The notes under the pieces are model-generated. The model was not told the origin of the DNA, searched no databases, and saw nothing but the letters and a program-made list of their open reading frames with translations. Shown here piece by piece: positions 12,180 through 23,208 of a stretch of DNA of 64,000 nucleotides (position 1 is its first letter; each line of letters begins with the position of its first letter). Source of the DNA: Strigamia acuminata (taxonomy: Eukaryota > Arthropoda > Chilopoda > Geophilomorpha > Linotaeniidae); contig CASHSZ010000001.1 of NCBI GenBank assembly GCA_949358305.1, positions 340,501 through 404,500 of the forward strand. Direction: 5' to 3'. Position numbers and translations under genes: made by a program.

Positions 12180-14110
12180 ATGAATTATTTTATTTTAAGC
12201 TTGATCCTGTGGCCACTTTACTCGACTGCTGGTACTATAGTTATAATCACATTTTTATAATCTCTGATATTTAACTGCCTGAAATTTTGCTTATTTGCAG
12301 ATGCTGAATTGGACACATTAAGAAGTTGATTACATTAATTTATTTTTAATTTTTAAATCCTAAAAATATATTTTAGCCACTTTCAGTACGAACAAAACGG
12401 ACGGATGGGGATATGCAAAAATGCCGCTAACTAAAAAAGATGCGGAAAAAACTGGATTCATACAAATAGGCAAACATTGCTCAGATGTGTTTCAGGGTTA
12501 CAGATACATAAAAGATAACGATACGGCTGTCATTCTTCTCTATGATCATCATGGTTCCATTGCTGGGATTCAAACTAGTGTAAGTTTTGCATGGATTAGA
12601 TCCGTATACATTAACTTACTAGACTCGCCACAATTAAACCGGTTATCTTAAGATTTTGTAATATTTTTGTTACTAATGAAACAACTTCAATCCGTTGATG
12701 GGGAATGTGTTTATTTTGTGCATTATTAACAATACGTACAGATAAAAACAATTGGTGGATGTGGTATGGTTTATTTCACATTTTGAGTGTGAGTTTATAA
12801 TTTTGACCTGCAGTGTATTGTAGCTTCGACAGTGTTATATTATTCAATTTCCAGTTTTCAGAAAATGAAATGAAATCTCCTGAAGCTAAAGCATGGTTCA
12901 AACAACAACCAGTGTTTACTGTTGAACATCTATCCGAAGATAAATCAGTCAACTTTTACACCTTAACCGTCTATTTAATCAATCCAGGTATGGACATAAA
13001 CCAAATGAAAACATTTTTTTGAAAGCTTAATTGGTATACTACTTATATTACTTACAAAGATACCATCTGTGCTGATGTACACACAGATCATTCCAAAAGC
13101 ACAAATGCAGAACCTGGTGTATACTACAAAAATGGTACTCTTAATCACATATTGCCTAGAATTGAGTCAGAACTTAAGAAGACCAAATGGGTGAAAGTGA
13201 ATTGTTATCCAGGAATGGGTATGTATAAATTTGGTAAGTTTTGCTGTTCCTCACTACCTTAAATTTTATGAATATTTGCAGGATTGCATTATTTGTATGA
13301 CACAAGTAAGGGTATGAACTGTGATAATTTTCAACCAGTTTTTCCACTGTACCATGATCACAAGCTTATTGGCATCGGTTTTATAGTATTTGATTATTTC
13401 CATTCTCATCGTTATGGACTCTACGAACATCCCACAAAGCAAGCTTTCGCAGTAAGTTAACATACCAAACCATTGGTCAGTTTGTGACTGGTATGGTCTT
13501 CGCCATGGAAGCCTGGGGACTGGTTACCATGGTTTGGGACGCATACTCACGTAATAATGACAAGAAACTCCAGATTGTTGTCTACCCCACAAAGGGGAAT
13601 GATCTTATGGCCGTTAGGCAGTGTGTGGCAGTGACGTAGGTCACTCTTGGATGGCCAAGCGGTCACAAGTTTTACAGCAATTTGCTTGGTGCAAACACAT
13701 CAATATCTGAATACCGTCAAACCTCGTTATAACGAACCGCAGTAAAACGAATACTTAAAAATGACTTGGTTGGTCGATTGGTCATAGAACACCATGTTAA
13801 AAAATTTTGATGTAACAAATTTTCATTATAATGAACCGATTATACAATAATTAAATTGGGTTTAATTCATTGTTAACATCTTTTGTAAAACAAAATGACA
13901 AATACAATCCTATAGTTGCACTAAACAATTAGTGAATCTGGTTTATCTTATATGTTTTGCGCTATTGTTAATTAGTCATTTGTTTGTTTGCAGGCATTCA
14001 TGAAGGACGTTCCAGATTGTATCAACCAAATGGAAGATAAAGTTGGTGACGGAAATCTGACCACTCTCCATGTGTACTTTATTGATAAACCAGGAGATAT
14101 AAAATGTTAA
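12180..14110 (+). CDS. Six-cysteine secreted protein, family copy 4 (7 exons, 285 aa)
   Basis: Exons: 12180-12231, 12301-12324, 12377-12579, 12855-12987, 13060-13218, 13282-13451 and 13994-14110. The total is 858 bp, 285 residues and TAA, fully open. The signal peptide is MNYFILSLILWPLYSTAG. Conserved landmarks are HCSDVFQGYRYIKDNDTA, AKAWFKQQPVF, VYYKNGTLNHILP, GMNCDNFQPVFPLY, DVPDCINQ and KPGDIKC. It is the most diverged of the 2050/6956/12180 group (exon 5 is 12 bp longer than in copy 2). Intron 6 has absorbed a solo-LTR fragment and a pogo-like MITE. AATAAA is at 14183-14188. Six cysteines and intron phases match the family. Function unknown. Confidence 0.85.
13483..13667 (+). mobile_element. 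Internally deleted solo-LTR-like element in intron 6
   Basis: Same family as 11178-11570 (start TGTGACTGGTATGGTCTTC, end CCAAGCGGTCACA) but only 185 bp because the middle is missing. It is flanked by direct AGTT at 13479-13482 and 13668-13671. It inserted into intron 6 of the 12180 gene without touching the splice sites. Confidence 0.75.
13712..13850. mobile_element. Decayed pogo/Tigger-like MITE
   Basis: Contains ACCTCGTTATAACGAACC and an internal CATAGAACACCATGTTAAAAA. Both are also found in the intact copy at 17912-18095. The ends have decayed. Confidence 0.6.
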
Positions 14111-14620
14111 AATGTAACTTATTTTGAAATGAAAACAATTTTTGTGTTGTAAAATGAATCGCTTAATTATAAAATTAAAAAAAATAAAATAAAATTGAAG
14201 AAATTCAAAAATTGCAACTGTTTCCATCTGGATGTGCAATGTATAGTTACATCAGCCATTTTTAATTACTCCTCCTCCCTCAGGGTGGTTTTATTCACCA
14301 CTTACACAAACAACAGTACTGTAACAAGCGGTTCTTGCTGCACAGAAATTTTGATATATTTAGTCAAATTTTATAAATTTGAGTTGTGATACACTAACAA
14401 AGAGACCGCAGGAGTGTGTAATCCACAAATGTTTAATTTTTAAAAAAAATAAAGTATTGTTATTAGCTATACAGTCAATACTTTCTTTATTTAAATGCAC
14501 CTCTCTCACACATTGTTACAAACAGTTACAAACACACTGAATTCTTTACCGCTAATTGTATCATTACACTAGGCTGCGGGACGTGTGACATCATGAATAG
14601 TGAATTATGAATTATGAATA
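14111..14620. other. Spacer, nothing recognised
   Basis: AT-rich 3' flank of the 12180 gene. Only the poly(A) signal at 14183 was noted. Confidence 0.5.
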
Positions 14621-14629
14621 AACAATAAT

Positions 14630-15227
14630 ATATGAATACGCAAAAAGAGGAAGAAGGTTGAAAAATAAGCAACAAAAGAGAAACAGGAAAAAAACTGGAA
14701 AAAAATAACCAACAAAATAAAACATTCCATTGCATTTATTGTTCAAATTTGAGGAGGAAAATTATATCACGATTAGATAACAATCTGTCAATAAAATAAA
14801 TAAAATGCTACAGATCCTATCTTTCAAAAGTAAAATAAGACATTTAAAAAAGCTTTCATTTCAAATCTTTGCAAACCCAGCAAAGCGAGTTTCTTAAATA
14901 CGAACATTCGGGTTAAGAAACTTTCAAATTTCGCCGCTGTATTCGGCAATCGAATAATGGCATTTACTATTTTCAGTCAGAATACCTGTCGAAGAATTGA
15001 TGCACCCATAAATATAGCATACAAAAAATAAAGGAAAAATATATTTGTAGAAATTTCAAATATTTCAAACAACACCTGTTGTGTCATTCTTTTGATGCCA
15101 AGTGCAATTTCCTGAACTTGATAGAATCCTCCTTGACACTTGGCGTATATAAAGGGGCGACTAGTCAGCAAATTTTATCTCACTTCTACAAGAATCGCAT
15201 GCGGACCCATCCAATTCGTTTTACAAC
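14630..15227 (+). promoter_or_regulatory. Duplicated upstream region of the 15228 gene, with TATA box
   Basis: About 500 bp here aligns closely with 28590-29214 upstream of the 29215 gene (for example AAAGCTTTCATTTCA and TTTGCAAACCCAGCAAAG). Promoter and gene were therefore duplicated together. TATATAAA is at 15146-15153, 82 bp before the ATG. The region is retained although the downstream gene is broken. Confidence 0.7.
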
Positions 15228-17698
15228 ATGAAATCCATTAGTATATGTCTGCTCTTTGCTGTAATTGCATTTTCTGCCAACGGTGGTAAGTATTCAAACT
15301 CTTTGTAAAAGTTGAAAAGAAAAATTAATTCCAATAAAAAATCGCCAATTTCAGTGCTAGATGATGGCTGGAAAGAACTAAGAGGTAAGTTGAAATTACC
15401 AATTATGCTTTCTTTTTAAATGTAAAATAAAAAAAAATCATTTCAGTGACTTATAATGAAGACAAAACTGCTAAATGGGCATTTAACAAATTGCCATCTA
15501 CTCGAACGGATGCAGAAAAAGCTGGATGGAAACAAATTGGGGGCAAGGGTGCTAGTTGTGGTGGTGTAGGCTACAGATACATGCTAAATAATGACCCGGC
15601 TGTGGTTCCTATTTATGCGGAATGTGGCAACATCGTTGGACTTCAAAATGGAGTAAGTATGCCGCTCTGAGAAATAACAAGTGGCTTCATTAATAGAAGC
15701 GACTTTTTAATTTTGAAATTTTAATAATTTTGCAAATTTGGATTTGTCACAAGATATCATTTCCACCAATCAGCAAGCTTTTAATTTTTACCCGATCCCT
15801 TGTGTTTCCCCCTTGTCTGTAATACATGAATGCAAACTAAAAGTGCTATTTCAATTCAGGTACCTGAAAGCGCTCTGAACCCTGATAAACTTGTTGCCTG
15901 GTTCAAACAGCTACCCATTTTTCAAATAGAACATCCGTAATATGACAAATCGGAGACTTTGTACACCTCGAAAGTATATTTCAGTGATCCAGGTAATTTA
16001 GAATAAACCCTTCTCCCAACAAATTAATTATAAAATTTAATTTCTTTTTAAAAAGACCACATTTGCGACAAAGACTTTAAATATGTCCAGAATATGTTCT
16101 ACATGAATGGCACCAAAAAAGTTTGTCCCTCGTGAAAAATCCAAATTAGACTCAGCATGGACAAAGGAACTATGTACACCAGGAAAGAATATGTACTTAA
16201 GTATTCTTAACATGCAGCATTAGTGCTATCGCTAACCTTAAATAATTTCTATTAGGCAATCATTATTTCTACAAAATAACTAAAGACATGGACTGCAATT
16301 ATTTCCAGCCTTTCATTCCACTGTACACTAATGGAGTGTTGGTTGCTTTCACTTTTGTCTGGTTAGGAGACTTTCAAACGATCTCAAATCGTTATGGGCC
16401 ACGCGAACACCACCCGAGCGAACAATATCCGGTAACTCATGACACATCATCTACCGAAAGATTTCATTAATTCTCACTGGCAAGGCCCGCTTAAAGCCGC
16501 GATTGTTTTTGTGCGCCCCATCAACATTAGTGAGTTTGCGGTTGCCAATTGTTCCTTATAATTATGAGTTACAAGCTCATAATTATAAAAATGGACTTAT
16601 AACATAACGTAACTCCTCAACTTTTACACTATTTTGGAAAATAAGCGAGCCAATCAGATCGCTTAACACTATTTGAAGCTCCTCCCACTATTGCAAATGG
16701 CGCTGATGGTGCTAATGGAAATTCAAAATGGCTGCCTGACCTGTTTCAACAATCAGCCTCAATCACAATTTCTTTCTGCTATCGAAGAATAGAAACAACT
16801 AAAATCATTCCAGGTAAGCAAATAAATAAACCGGAAAACAATTTCATGTCTGAAAACTGTCAAATTAGTAAAACTACAGCTTTTCATTTTCTTTTGCATA
16901 GGGATTTGTTCTACCATTACATGGTATTTATAAGTATAATTTATAAAATATATTTATTGTACTGCAAGTGCCTATTTCAAGAAGGAATTATAATTATAAT
17001 TAATTAAACTCACTATTAGAGAGTTTGCGGAATGCATTTTTCCCTTACAGTTAAACACTATACGGTATAAAAATAGTGTAAGGGAAAAATGATAAAATAG
17101 AGAGTTTGCGGGCTGCATTTTTCCCTTATCACTACACTATTTCACTATGTCACGTGATCACCGAAACTGTAGCAGTCTCTTTTGAAAAAAATTAGAGACA
17201 ATTGTTGTATTTTACTGCTTCAAAACAATGAAGCACCTTTATTATTGTGAATTAAAACCAAATGAAAGAGAAAACAATGATATAAACCTTAATACGTGTC
17301 CTTTGTGCGATCGAAGCGAAGAAATTAAAATGGCGGCGAATGAGGTCGTTGCTAATCCAAATTTAAAGGCTCTGTGACGTAAATAGTGGAAAACTACCGG
17401 ATTGGCTGCGCTATATTTTAATTTAGTGTTTAAAACGATACACTAAACATTTTTCCCTTAATATATGACACTAAAATAGTGTAAGGGAAAAATAGTGTAA
17501 GGGAAAAATGCATCCCGCAAACTCTATTGTTTTTAATGCTTAACCTTAACCTTAACCTTTACACCAAAATTAATTTGGTTCTTTATTTCCTTGCAGACGT
17601 TCTTTGATCCTGTTCCAGATTGTCTATACACATTTGGTAATAATCTGACAAGCCTCCATGGTTATTTGGCTGAGAATCCATGGGATATCAAATGCTAA
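15228..17698 (+). pseudogene. Six-cysteine secreted-protein family copy 5, disabled
   Basis: All seven exon positions are present: 15228-15285, 15355-15384, 15447-15652, 15860-15992, 16056-16188, 16256-16431 and 17597-17698. Exon 1 encodes the signal peptide MKSISICLLFAVIAFSANG. Three lesions disable it: a TAA at 15938-15940 in exon 4 where the 29215 gene has GAA, a one-base insertion near 16121-16125 in exon 5, and loss of the exon 5 donor GT (AT at 16189). Exons 3, 6 and 7 are open and well conserved, so inactivation is fairly recent. AATAAA is at 17789-17794. Intron 6 is swollen to about 1.17 kb by MITEs. Confidence 0.85.
16522..17530. mobile_element. Cluster of nested GAGTTTGCGG MITEs in intron 6 of copy 5
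   Basis: An outer element has ends TAGTGAGTTTGCGG (16522) and AAACTCACTA (about 17013). Next to it are a short derivative (17018-17096) and a longer element (17099-17526), both with TIRs AGAGTTTGCGG...TGCATTTTTCCC. The 3' ends repeat AAATAGTGTAAGGGAAAAAT. The same family sits in intron 6 of the 29215 gene at 31046-31267. Confidence 0.7.
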
Positions 17699-17911
17699 CA
17701 TTTGATTTAGTTAAAACACTTAACATGTTTCCTGAATAATGTTAAAGTAAAAAATTGTGAGTTATTTTGCAACTTGTAATTCCTCAAAAATAAAATTATC
17801 AAATATATGCCTAGATTGTCTTTTAAAATATCATAATCTACGCCATGTGTTTCTAAAAGAAAAAAAAATCAGCCATTTTTTCGTGTCTGAGGATCAAGAG
17901 AATACTAACTA

Positions 17912-18095
17912 CAGTCGAAACTATTTATAACGAATCGCGATATAACGAATTATCGATATAACGAATATCTAAAAATGCCTAGTTTGATTGGCTAGCCATA
18001 GAACACCATGTTAAAAAAAATTCAATATAACGAATTCTCGTTATAACGAATCGATTTTTCGGTCCCTTGTGATTCGTTATAAAGAGTTTTGACTG
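17912..18095. mobile_element. Pogo/Tigger-like MITE with TA duplication
   Basis: The left end CAGTCGAAACTATTTATAAC pairs with the right end TTATAAAGAGTTTTGACTG, flanked by TA (17910-17911 and 18096-18097). Internal ATAACGAAT words are repeated. This resembles non-autonomous pogo-class elements by its ends. Confidence 0.75.
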
Positions 18096-18097
18096 TA

Positions 18098-18683
18098 TAT
18101 TGAAACCCACCATAAGAGTATGTCTGGAGAGTAAACAATTTCCAAACAATAGGAAATCAATTGCAATGTCTGAACTTCTATTTATATCTGTATGTCTGTA
18201 TAATGCATTTCGGGTGTTTTGGGTCTTCTTTTTGTATCAGTAAACAAGTGAAATGGCTTGGCCAATGTGAGTCAAGCTTCAGAGAGGGCCTATTGAGTGT
18301 GGAAAGAGTATAGTGATACAATAATTGTAGAAAATCTGGAGATGAACAGCAACTGCTGTAGTTACTGGTTGCCATTTTGACTGCTTTCCAGACAAAACAA
18401 CCAATAAAAAAATTAGAAAATTGTTTGCTTTCCTGACAAAGCAACCAATAAACTGAATAAACATGAATATTGAAATAAAAACATCATAAATCTTTCTTTT
18501 ATGAATTGAAATAACATTTTCTTATAAAATACAAATAACAATTACATCATTTCAATTATTAAAGTAATCAAACAAATTAAAAACTAAACTAAACTACTTT
18601 TCCTGGTGGTAGCACACAGTCCAGTTAGGAGTAATGAGGCTGGGCCAATAGAAAATAGGCAACTCTTATGGTGGGTTTCAGTA
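18098..18683. mobile_element. MITE with TATTGAAACCCACCATAAG ends
   Basis: The left TIR starts at the TA shared with the previous MITE, and the complementary right TIR ends at 18683 followed by TA. It contains the CTACTTTTCCTGGTGGTAG domain (about 18593-18611) also found in the elements at 3668, 51600 and 62396. GAGTGTGGAAAGAGTATAG near 18295 is the TIR sequence of the 51600 element, which suggests nesting. Confidence 0.7.
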
Positions 18684-18873
18684 TAGGTGCATCTAAAGTC
18701 ATTTATCTAAACAGTTTTAATACTTGTACCGCATATTTAAACTGCTTGACGGAAAGGAAAGTGGTCTCCATTTAACTTGTGATGGTTTGACAACCGTAAA
18801 ATTGCAATATTTTACCGCGAGAACACGCTGCAAGACTGTGCCTAAACAGTGCACATGGCTTTATCGGTTATAG

Positions 18874-19162
18874 TCATTTTAGAGACGCTCATTTTAGCAA
18901 TTTTTACCAAAAAAGCCCTATTTTAGCTAACATGTCATTTTAGCGACACAAAAACCTAGGTTTTAGCGACGAGCTGGCTCAAAAAAGTGGTTTTCATCAA
19001 AAAACCAGTAAGGTTAGGTTCGCGGGGGTCAAGGGGGGCGCAGCCTCCCCTTGTTAGCCCTTCTTGGGAATTAAACCTAGGTTTTTGTGTCGCTAAAATG
19101 ACATGTTCGCTAAAATGATGTGTTGCTAAAATAAAATTGCTAAAATGAAATCGCTAAAATGA
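18874..19162. mobile_element. TTTTAGCGA-type MITE, second copy
   Basis: Ends TCATTTTAGAGACGCTCA and TCGCTAAAATGA, with many internal CGCTAAAATG words. The core around GGTTCGCGGGGGTCAAGG (19018-19035) is in the opposite orientation to the copy at 6359. Confidence 0.7.
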
Positions 19163-19199
19163 TGTACATCCGGCTTTATACCAAAACAGGTAGTTTACC

Positions 19200-19431
19200 T
19201 TTTTGCATCAAAGGATTAACCGATTTACTTATGGCATTTGAAGAACGAAGGCTTATTTTATTAAAATATCCAATTTTAATCCTTCAAAACTTTGATGAAA
19301 CGGTTGGTTTGGAAGAAATTTTAAAACGGATTGAAAATAATAAGAAATTACACCCAATAGCTTTTGCCAATAGAAGACTGAATGCTGCAGAACAAGCTTG
19401 CCCAGCAATACATTTGGGTGCATGCATCTAA
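19200..19431 (+). pseudogene. Ty3/gypsy RNase H-region relic
   Basis: The open frame ends with LHPIAFANRRLNAAEQ and PAIHLGA. This matches the start of the gypsy-type RNase H region, where HPIAYASR-L-xx-E-Y is typical, preceded by LLKYPILILQNFDE, which fits the end of the reverse transcriptase domain. No LTR or other coding part of this element remains nearby. It abuts the MITE at 18874-19162. Confidence 0.65.
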
Positions 19432-19854
19432 AAGGTTGAGTTGACTGTTTATGCGGTCGAAGATTTTACGTAATTTTTATTGAAGCGTTTCAGCCAATAG
19501 ACTTTTGGCTTTTACCAATTGTGTTTAAAACCACCACCAGATAGTGCAAACTTCGTTATTATTGCTATTTACATATTGTGCCCTATATAAAATGAGAAAC
19601 AAAGTACAAACAAACTAAATGGCACTTTGACCAATGGACCTGAAAATTGTCTCTAAATTCGTAAGATATTTCTTTAGCTCTTGACATAGTTTTAGTTTTC
19701 ACTTTTTCACAGTTCCTTTAAATCTGCGTTTCTGAGAAGCTTCCAGCTTCCAGCTTTTTCCTTGATTGTTTGTTTTTCTTATGCCTAGACTATTTTAATT
19801 TTTTCTTTCTTCTAGTTGTTTAAGGGTCTGTCCATCTGAGTTATTTGGTATTAC
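19432..19854. other. Spacer, nothing recognised
   Basis: AT-rich sequence between the gypsy relic and the Tc1 element, with no frame or repeat that I can support. Confidence 0.5.
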
Positions 19855-19856
19855 TA

Positions 19857-21524
19857 CTAGTCAAATCCATATATCCTCATACCCCTGTGTAAGTGATGGA
19901 AAAAAAATATTTGGATTGACCTGAAATTAAATCTAATTTTAATTAAACCTTGAAATTTTAAACAATTAAATAGTTACATCTAATGAAAGTATAAACAAAA
20001 TCTTATGCCAATCTGGCTTGAAATAATATAAATAGAAACATATTTCGAAATAACATTGGATCCGTATATCTTCATACCACCTTGTACGTGGTACAAAATT
20101 CTTCATACTCTGTAGTTAAATGGAACAGTATTAACTAAATGTAAATTTTCACAAAAAAGTTTTATGTAAATGTGATCGTGCTAGTCAGATTAGCATAAAA
20201 CTTTTCAATTTTTGATCATTTGTCATTAAAATGACACGAGGAAAGGCTGTAGGAAAGGATCTTCGTGAAAAAATTGTGGCTGGGTATACAGCTGGAAAAT
20301 CTTACTCCAAAATTGCAACTAACTTCAGCTTAAGTAAAGCTACAGTGCAATCAATTATAAAAGTATTCAAAACAACAGGAAGCATTGATGTAAAGAAACA
20401 AACTGGGCGTCCACGCTCCACTACCATTCGTGATGATTTAGCACTACACAAAATAATCAAGAAAAATAGACATGCTTCTTCTGCTGAGATCAATTCTGAA
20501 TGGAGCCAAACAACTGGCAAAGATGTATCAAATCTTACATGTCGGCGCCGAACACATGAATTAAAATACAGTTTATAGAAGGTAAATAAATGAAATTTGT
20601 GTTTAATGTGTTAAAATTAAAAAAAAAAAAATTTTTTTTTTAGGCAATGAAAAAACCATTATTAACTCAGGTTCAAATTAAAAATAGACTAAAATGGGGT
20701 AAAATACATCGCGAATGGTCTCAAAACAAGTGGAACACAGTCATCTTCAGTGATGAATCAAAGTTTGAAGTTTACACCCACACTGTTTGAAACGTACCGT
20801 CAAGTTTCCAGCAAGCCTAATGATTTGGGGCTGTATGAGCAGCAAGGGCAAAGGTGATCTCCACTTTATAGATGGAACAGTGAATGCTATTAAGTACCAG
20901 AAAATACTGAATGACTGTTTACTGCCTTCAATTAAGCGATTATACAAAAGGCGTCGCATCATCTTTCAACAGGATGGCGCTCCATGCCATACAGCAAAAA
21001 CAACAAAGACATGGCTTCAAAAAAAGAAGATTCCACTTCTAGACTGGCCCTCAAGTAGTCCTGATATGAGCCCCATTGAGTCATTATGGGGTATTATGAA
21101 AAAAGAAGTTCGGAAGCGTCGTCCCCGGACCAAAGGGATGTTAAAAACCATTCTGCAGGAAACTTGGGACTCAATTCCTCTGAAAATGTGTAGAGATCTT
21201 ATGGAGACCATGCCTAAGCGTATAGAAGCATTAATTGTTGCCAGAGGGAATGCTACAAAGTATTAACTACAGAGTATGAAGAATTTTGTACCTAGTACAA
21301 GGTGGTATGAAGATATACGGATCCAATGCTATTTCGAAATATGTTTCTATTTATATTATTTCAAGCCAGATTGGCATAAAATTTTGTTTATACTTTCATT
21401 AGATGTAACTATTTAATTGTTTAAAATTTCAAGGTTTAATTAAAATTAGATTTTATTTCAGGTCAATCCAAATATTTTTTTCCATCACTTACACAGGGGT
21501 ATGAGGATATATGGATTTGACTAG
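19857..21524 (+). mobile_element. Tc1-like DNA transposon with 262-bp inverted repeats
   Basis: Terminal inverted repeats run 19857-20119 and 21263-21524 (ends CTAGTCAAATCCATATATCC and complement). Direct TA flanks at 19855-19856 and 21525-21526. Total 1668 bp. Long TIRs with a TA duplication and a DD34E transposase define the Tc1 group. The transposase stop codon lies inside the right TIR. Confidence 0.92.
20231..21266 (+). pseudogene. Tc1 transposase with an intron, disabled
   Basis: Exon 1 (20231-20581) encodes the paired-type DNA-binding half: MTRGKAVGKDLREKIV, a helix-turn-helix YSKIATNFSLSKATVQSII and the GRPR linker. A TAG at 20576-20578 ends the frame. A 62-bp intron (20582-20643, GTAAAT...TTTTTTTTAG) leads to AMKKPLLT and the first catalytic Asp in VIFSDESKFE. 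A stop at 20788-20790, a frame change and a probable loss of about 20-30 residues follow. The second half (to 21266) has IFQQDGAPCHTA and SPDMSPIE: 34 residues lie between the second Asp and the Glu (DD34E). The catalytic residues survive but the protein cannot be made in one piece. Confidence 0.85.
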
Positions 21525-21526
21525 TA

Positions 21527-21900
21527 GGTGCCAACGCACGCACGAATGACCATCAACACGACGGGGCGTTGCCCAAGAACGTTCGGCTAACCAATTAATG
21601 TAAACAGGGTGGACAAAAGTCTGGTTCACCGTAAATAATTCCCAAACTGTTTTAGATGTTGATTTAGCAAAATGATTGTCAGGGTAGTATTTTGGAGAAA
21701 ATCCAATTATGACATCCAACTTGACCTCAGAGGTCATCTTCAAGGTCATCCATATTGTAACTCAAGAACCGTGAGAGATAGAGAGAAAAGGTAAATTAGA
21801 AAGTTGTAGAGCACAATCCAATTAGTCTACCACTAAAAAATTATCTTTTGCTGACAAGTTTTGAGAAAAAAAATGTAAAACGTTGGATGTCATAATTGGA
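21527..21900. other. Spacer, nothing recognised
   Basis: No gene or bounded repeat. GGTCATCTTCAAGGTCATCC (21734-21753) resembles GACCTTCAAGGTCA near 39430, a motif that could belong to a dispersed repeat. Confidence 0.4.
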
Positions 21901-21909
21901 TTTTATTTT

Positions 21910-22100
21910 TAGCGACCGCCCACTTTAGCAATGCCCATCCAATTCGGGCTGTTTCCTAATTTTCAAGTTTTCAATTTCAGGGCCCACTTTGGCAACCACG
22001 CACTTTAGCGATTGGGTCATTTTAGCAATTTCGGCGAGGCTAAAACGACCCGATCACTAAAGTGGGCGGTCGCTAAAGTGGCGTCGCTAAGTGACGTCGC
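21910..22100. mobile_element. CGCTAAAGTGGG MITE
   Basis: Left arm TAGCGACCGCCCACTTTAGC, right arm with CTAAAGTGGGCGGTCGCTA. It has the same style as the TTTTAGCGA MITEs (repeated CGCTAAA words) but a different sequence and no GC-rich core. Confidence 0.65.
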
Positions 22101-22146
22101 TAAACTGTACCAGATTCGTTTCAAACGTCCTGCCACAGACAAATAC

Positions 22147-22270
22147 TATCATTCTGGTATGATTTCTCAATCCAGAATGTGGCAGTTGAGATCTTATCAT
22201 GCGTCTCCATACCATTCTGGTATGATTTCTCAATCCAGAATGGCAGTTGAGATCTTATCATGCGACTCCC
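22147..22270. repeat. 62-bp direct tandem duplication
   Basis: Two near-identical units run 22147-22208 and 22209-22270. Each starts TA(T/C)CATTCTGGTATGATTT and ends at GCGNCTCC. Confidence 0.85.
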
Positions 22271-22895
22271 CGAAAATGGCGTCTGCCTGATCAGAATCTC
22301 GCCGATTATATGATCGATGTGGCATCATACACATTTGAGCATGCTCAATGACTTGACACTGAGACAAACTTTGTCACACTCTAGTGTCAAATCATTATCT
22401 GTCAAATGTAGCTTCGCTATGACATTTGACAGTATTGCATATCGTCGCTATTATATGCCTTTCGAGCGTTGCTACTGGAAAAAAATATGGCTTTACAAAT
22501 TGTAAATGTTCCAAAAGTTAATGTGGAAATGTGAGCTTTACAGTTTTTGTAAAGTTGTTGTAAAATCGAAGACAAATTAGACATTTAACATTGAATTTAC
22601 ACACTTTGTAAATTTCATGTGTAAATTCGACATTTACATTAAATTTAAGTTGCTTGTAAATGACTTGTAAAGTTAATGTCTGAGTTTATCACCAGCTGAC
22701 AATATGTTTCAAAAATAAAAAACTAAGAAATTTACATTTGTTAAATATGGGGTTGGTTCTATCAATTTTACTTCAAAACTTAATTAGAATATCATTGTTG
22801 GAGTTAAATGAAACAAAAAGGTGATACAAATTCTGTAATTTTACATTTTAATTTGGTTTTAGAATATCTAACAACCAGAACATTGATGCAAGCTT

Positions 22896-23081
22896 TGTGG
22901 ATTAATTTAAACATCAAAGTGATAATTAATTGCGCGATTGTTTAATTAAAGAGCAAAGCCTTTAATTGTTTGCGTGTTGTTGTCGTTGACAACAGTCTGT
23001 GTGTACAAATGGATGATTAAAATAAGCGATACTTCTTTTCCATGTTCAAACATTCGTGGTTTATTCACGAGTACACCAACA
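22896..23081 (+). repeat. Copia 5' LTR
   Basis: Starts TGTGGATTAATTTAAACATC and ends TACACCAACA. It serves as the empty-site reference for the MITE in the 3' LTR. Confidence 0.93.
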
Positions 23082-23083
23082 AG

Positions 23084-23094
23084 TGGTAGCAGAG
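23084..23094 (+). promoter_or_regulatory. Copia primer binding site (initiator tRNA-Met)
   Basis: TGGTAGCAGAG, two bases after the 5' LTR, is complementary to the 3' end of animal initiator tRNA-Met for 11 bases. Confidence 0.75.
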
Positions 23095-23208
23095 CACGGT
23101 TGAAAAATTCAGGCTGTAACACAGAGAAGCGCAAGTAGAAAAATAGAAAAATTAAGAACAGAAATTAATTTTCGTGTATTATTTTTTCCGCACGTAATTG
23201 GAGACAAG

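Noticed and set aside
15938-15940. Stop codon readthrough or recoding in family copy 5
   Set aside because: The same copy also has a frameshift and a lost splice donor, so it is simply a pseudogene.
17535-17565. Telomere-like CTTAAC repeats
   Set aside because: Only about four short units of CCTTAA/CTTAAC in an intron; too short for an interstitial telomere.
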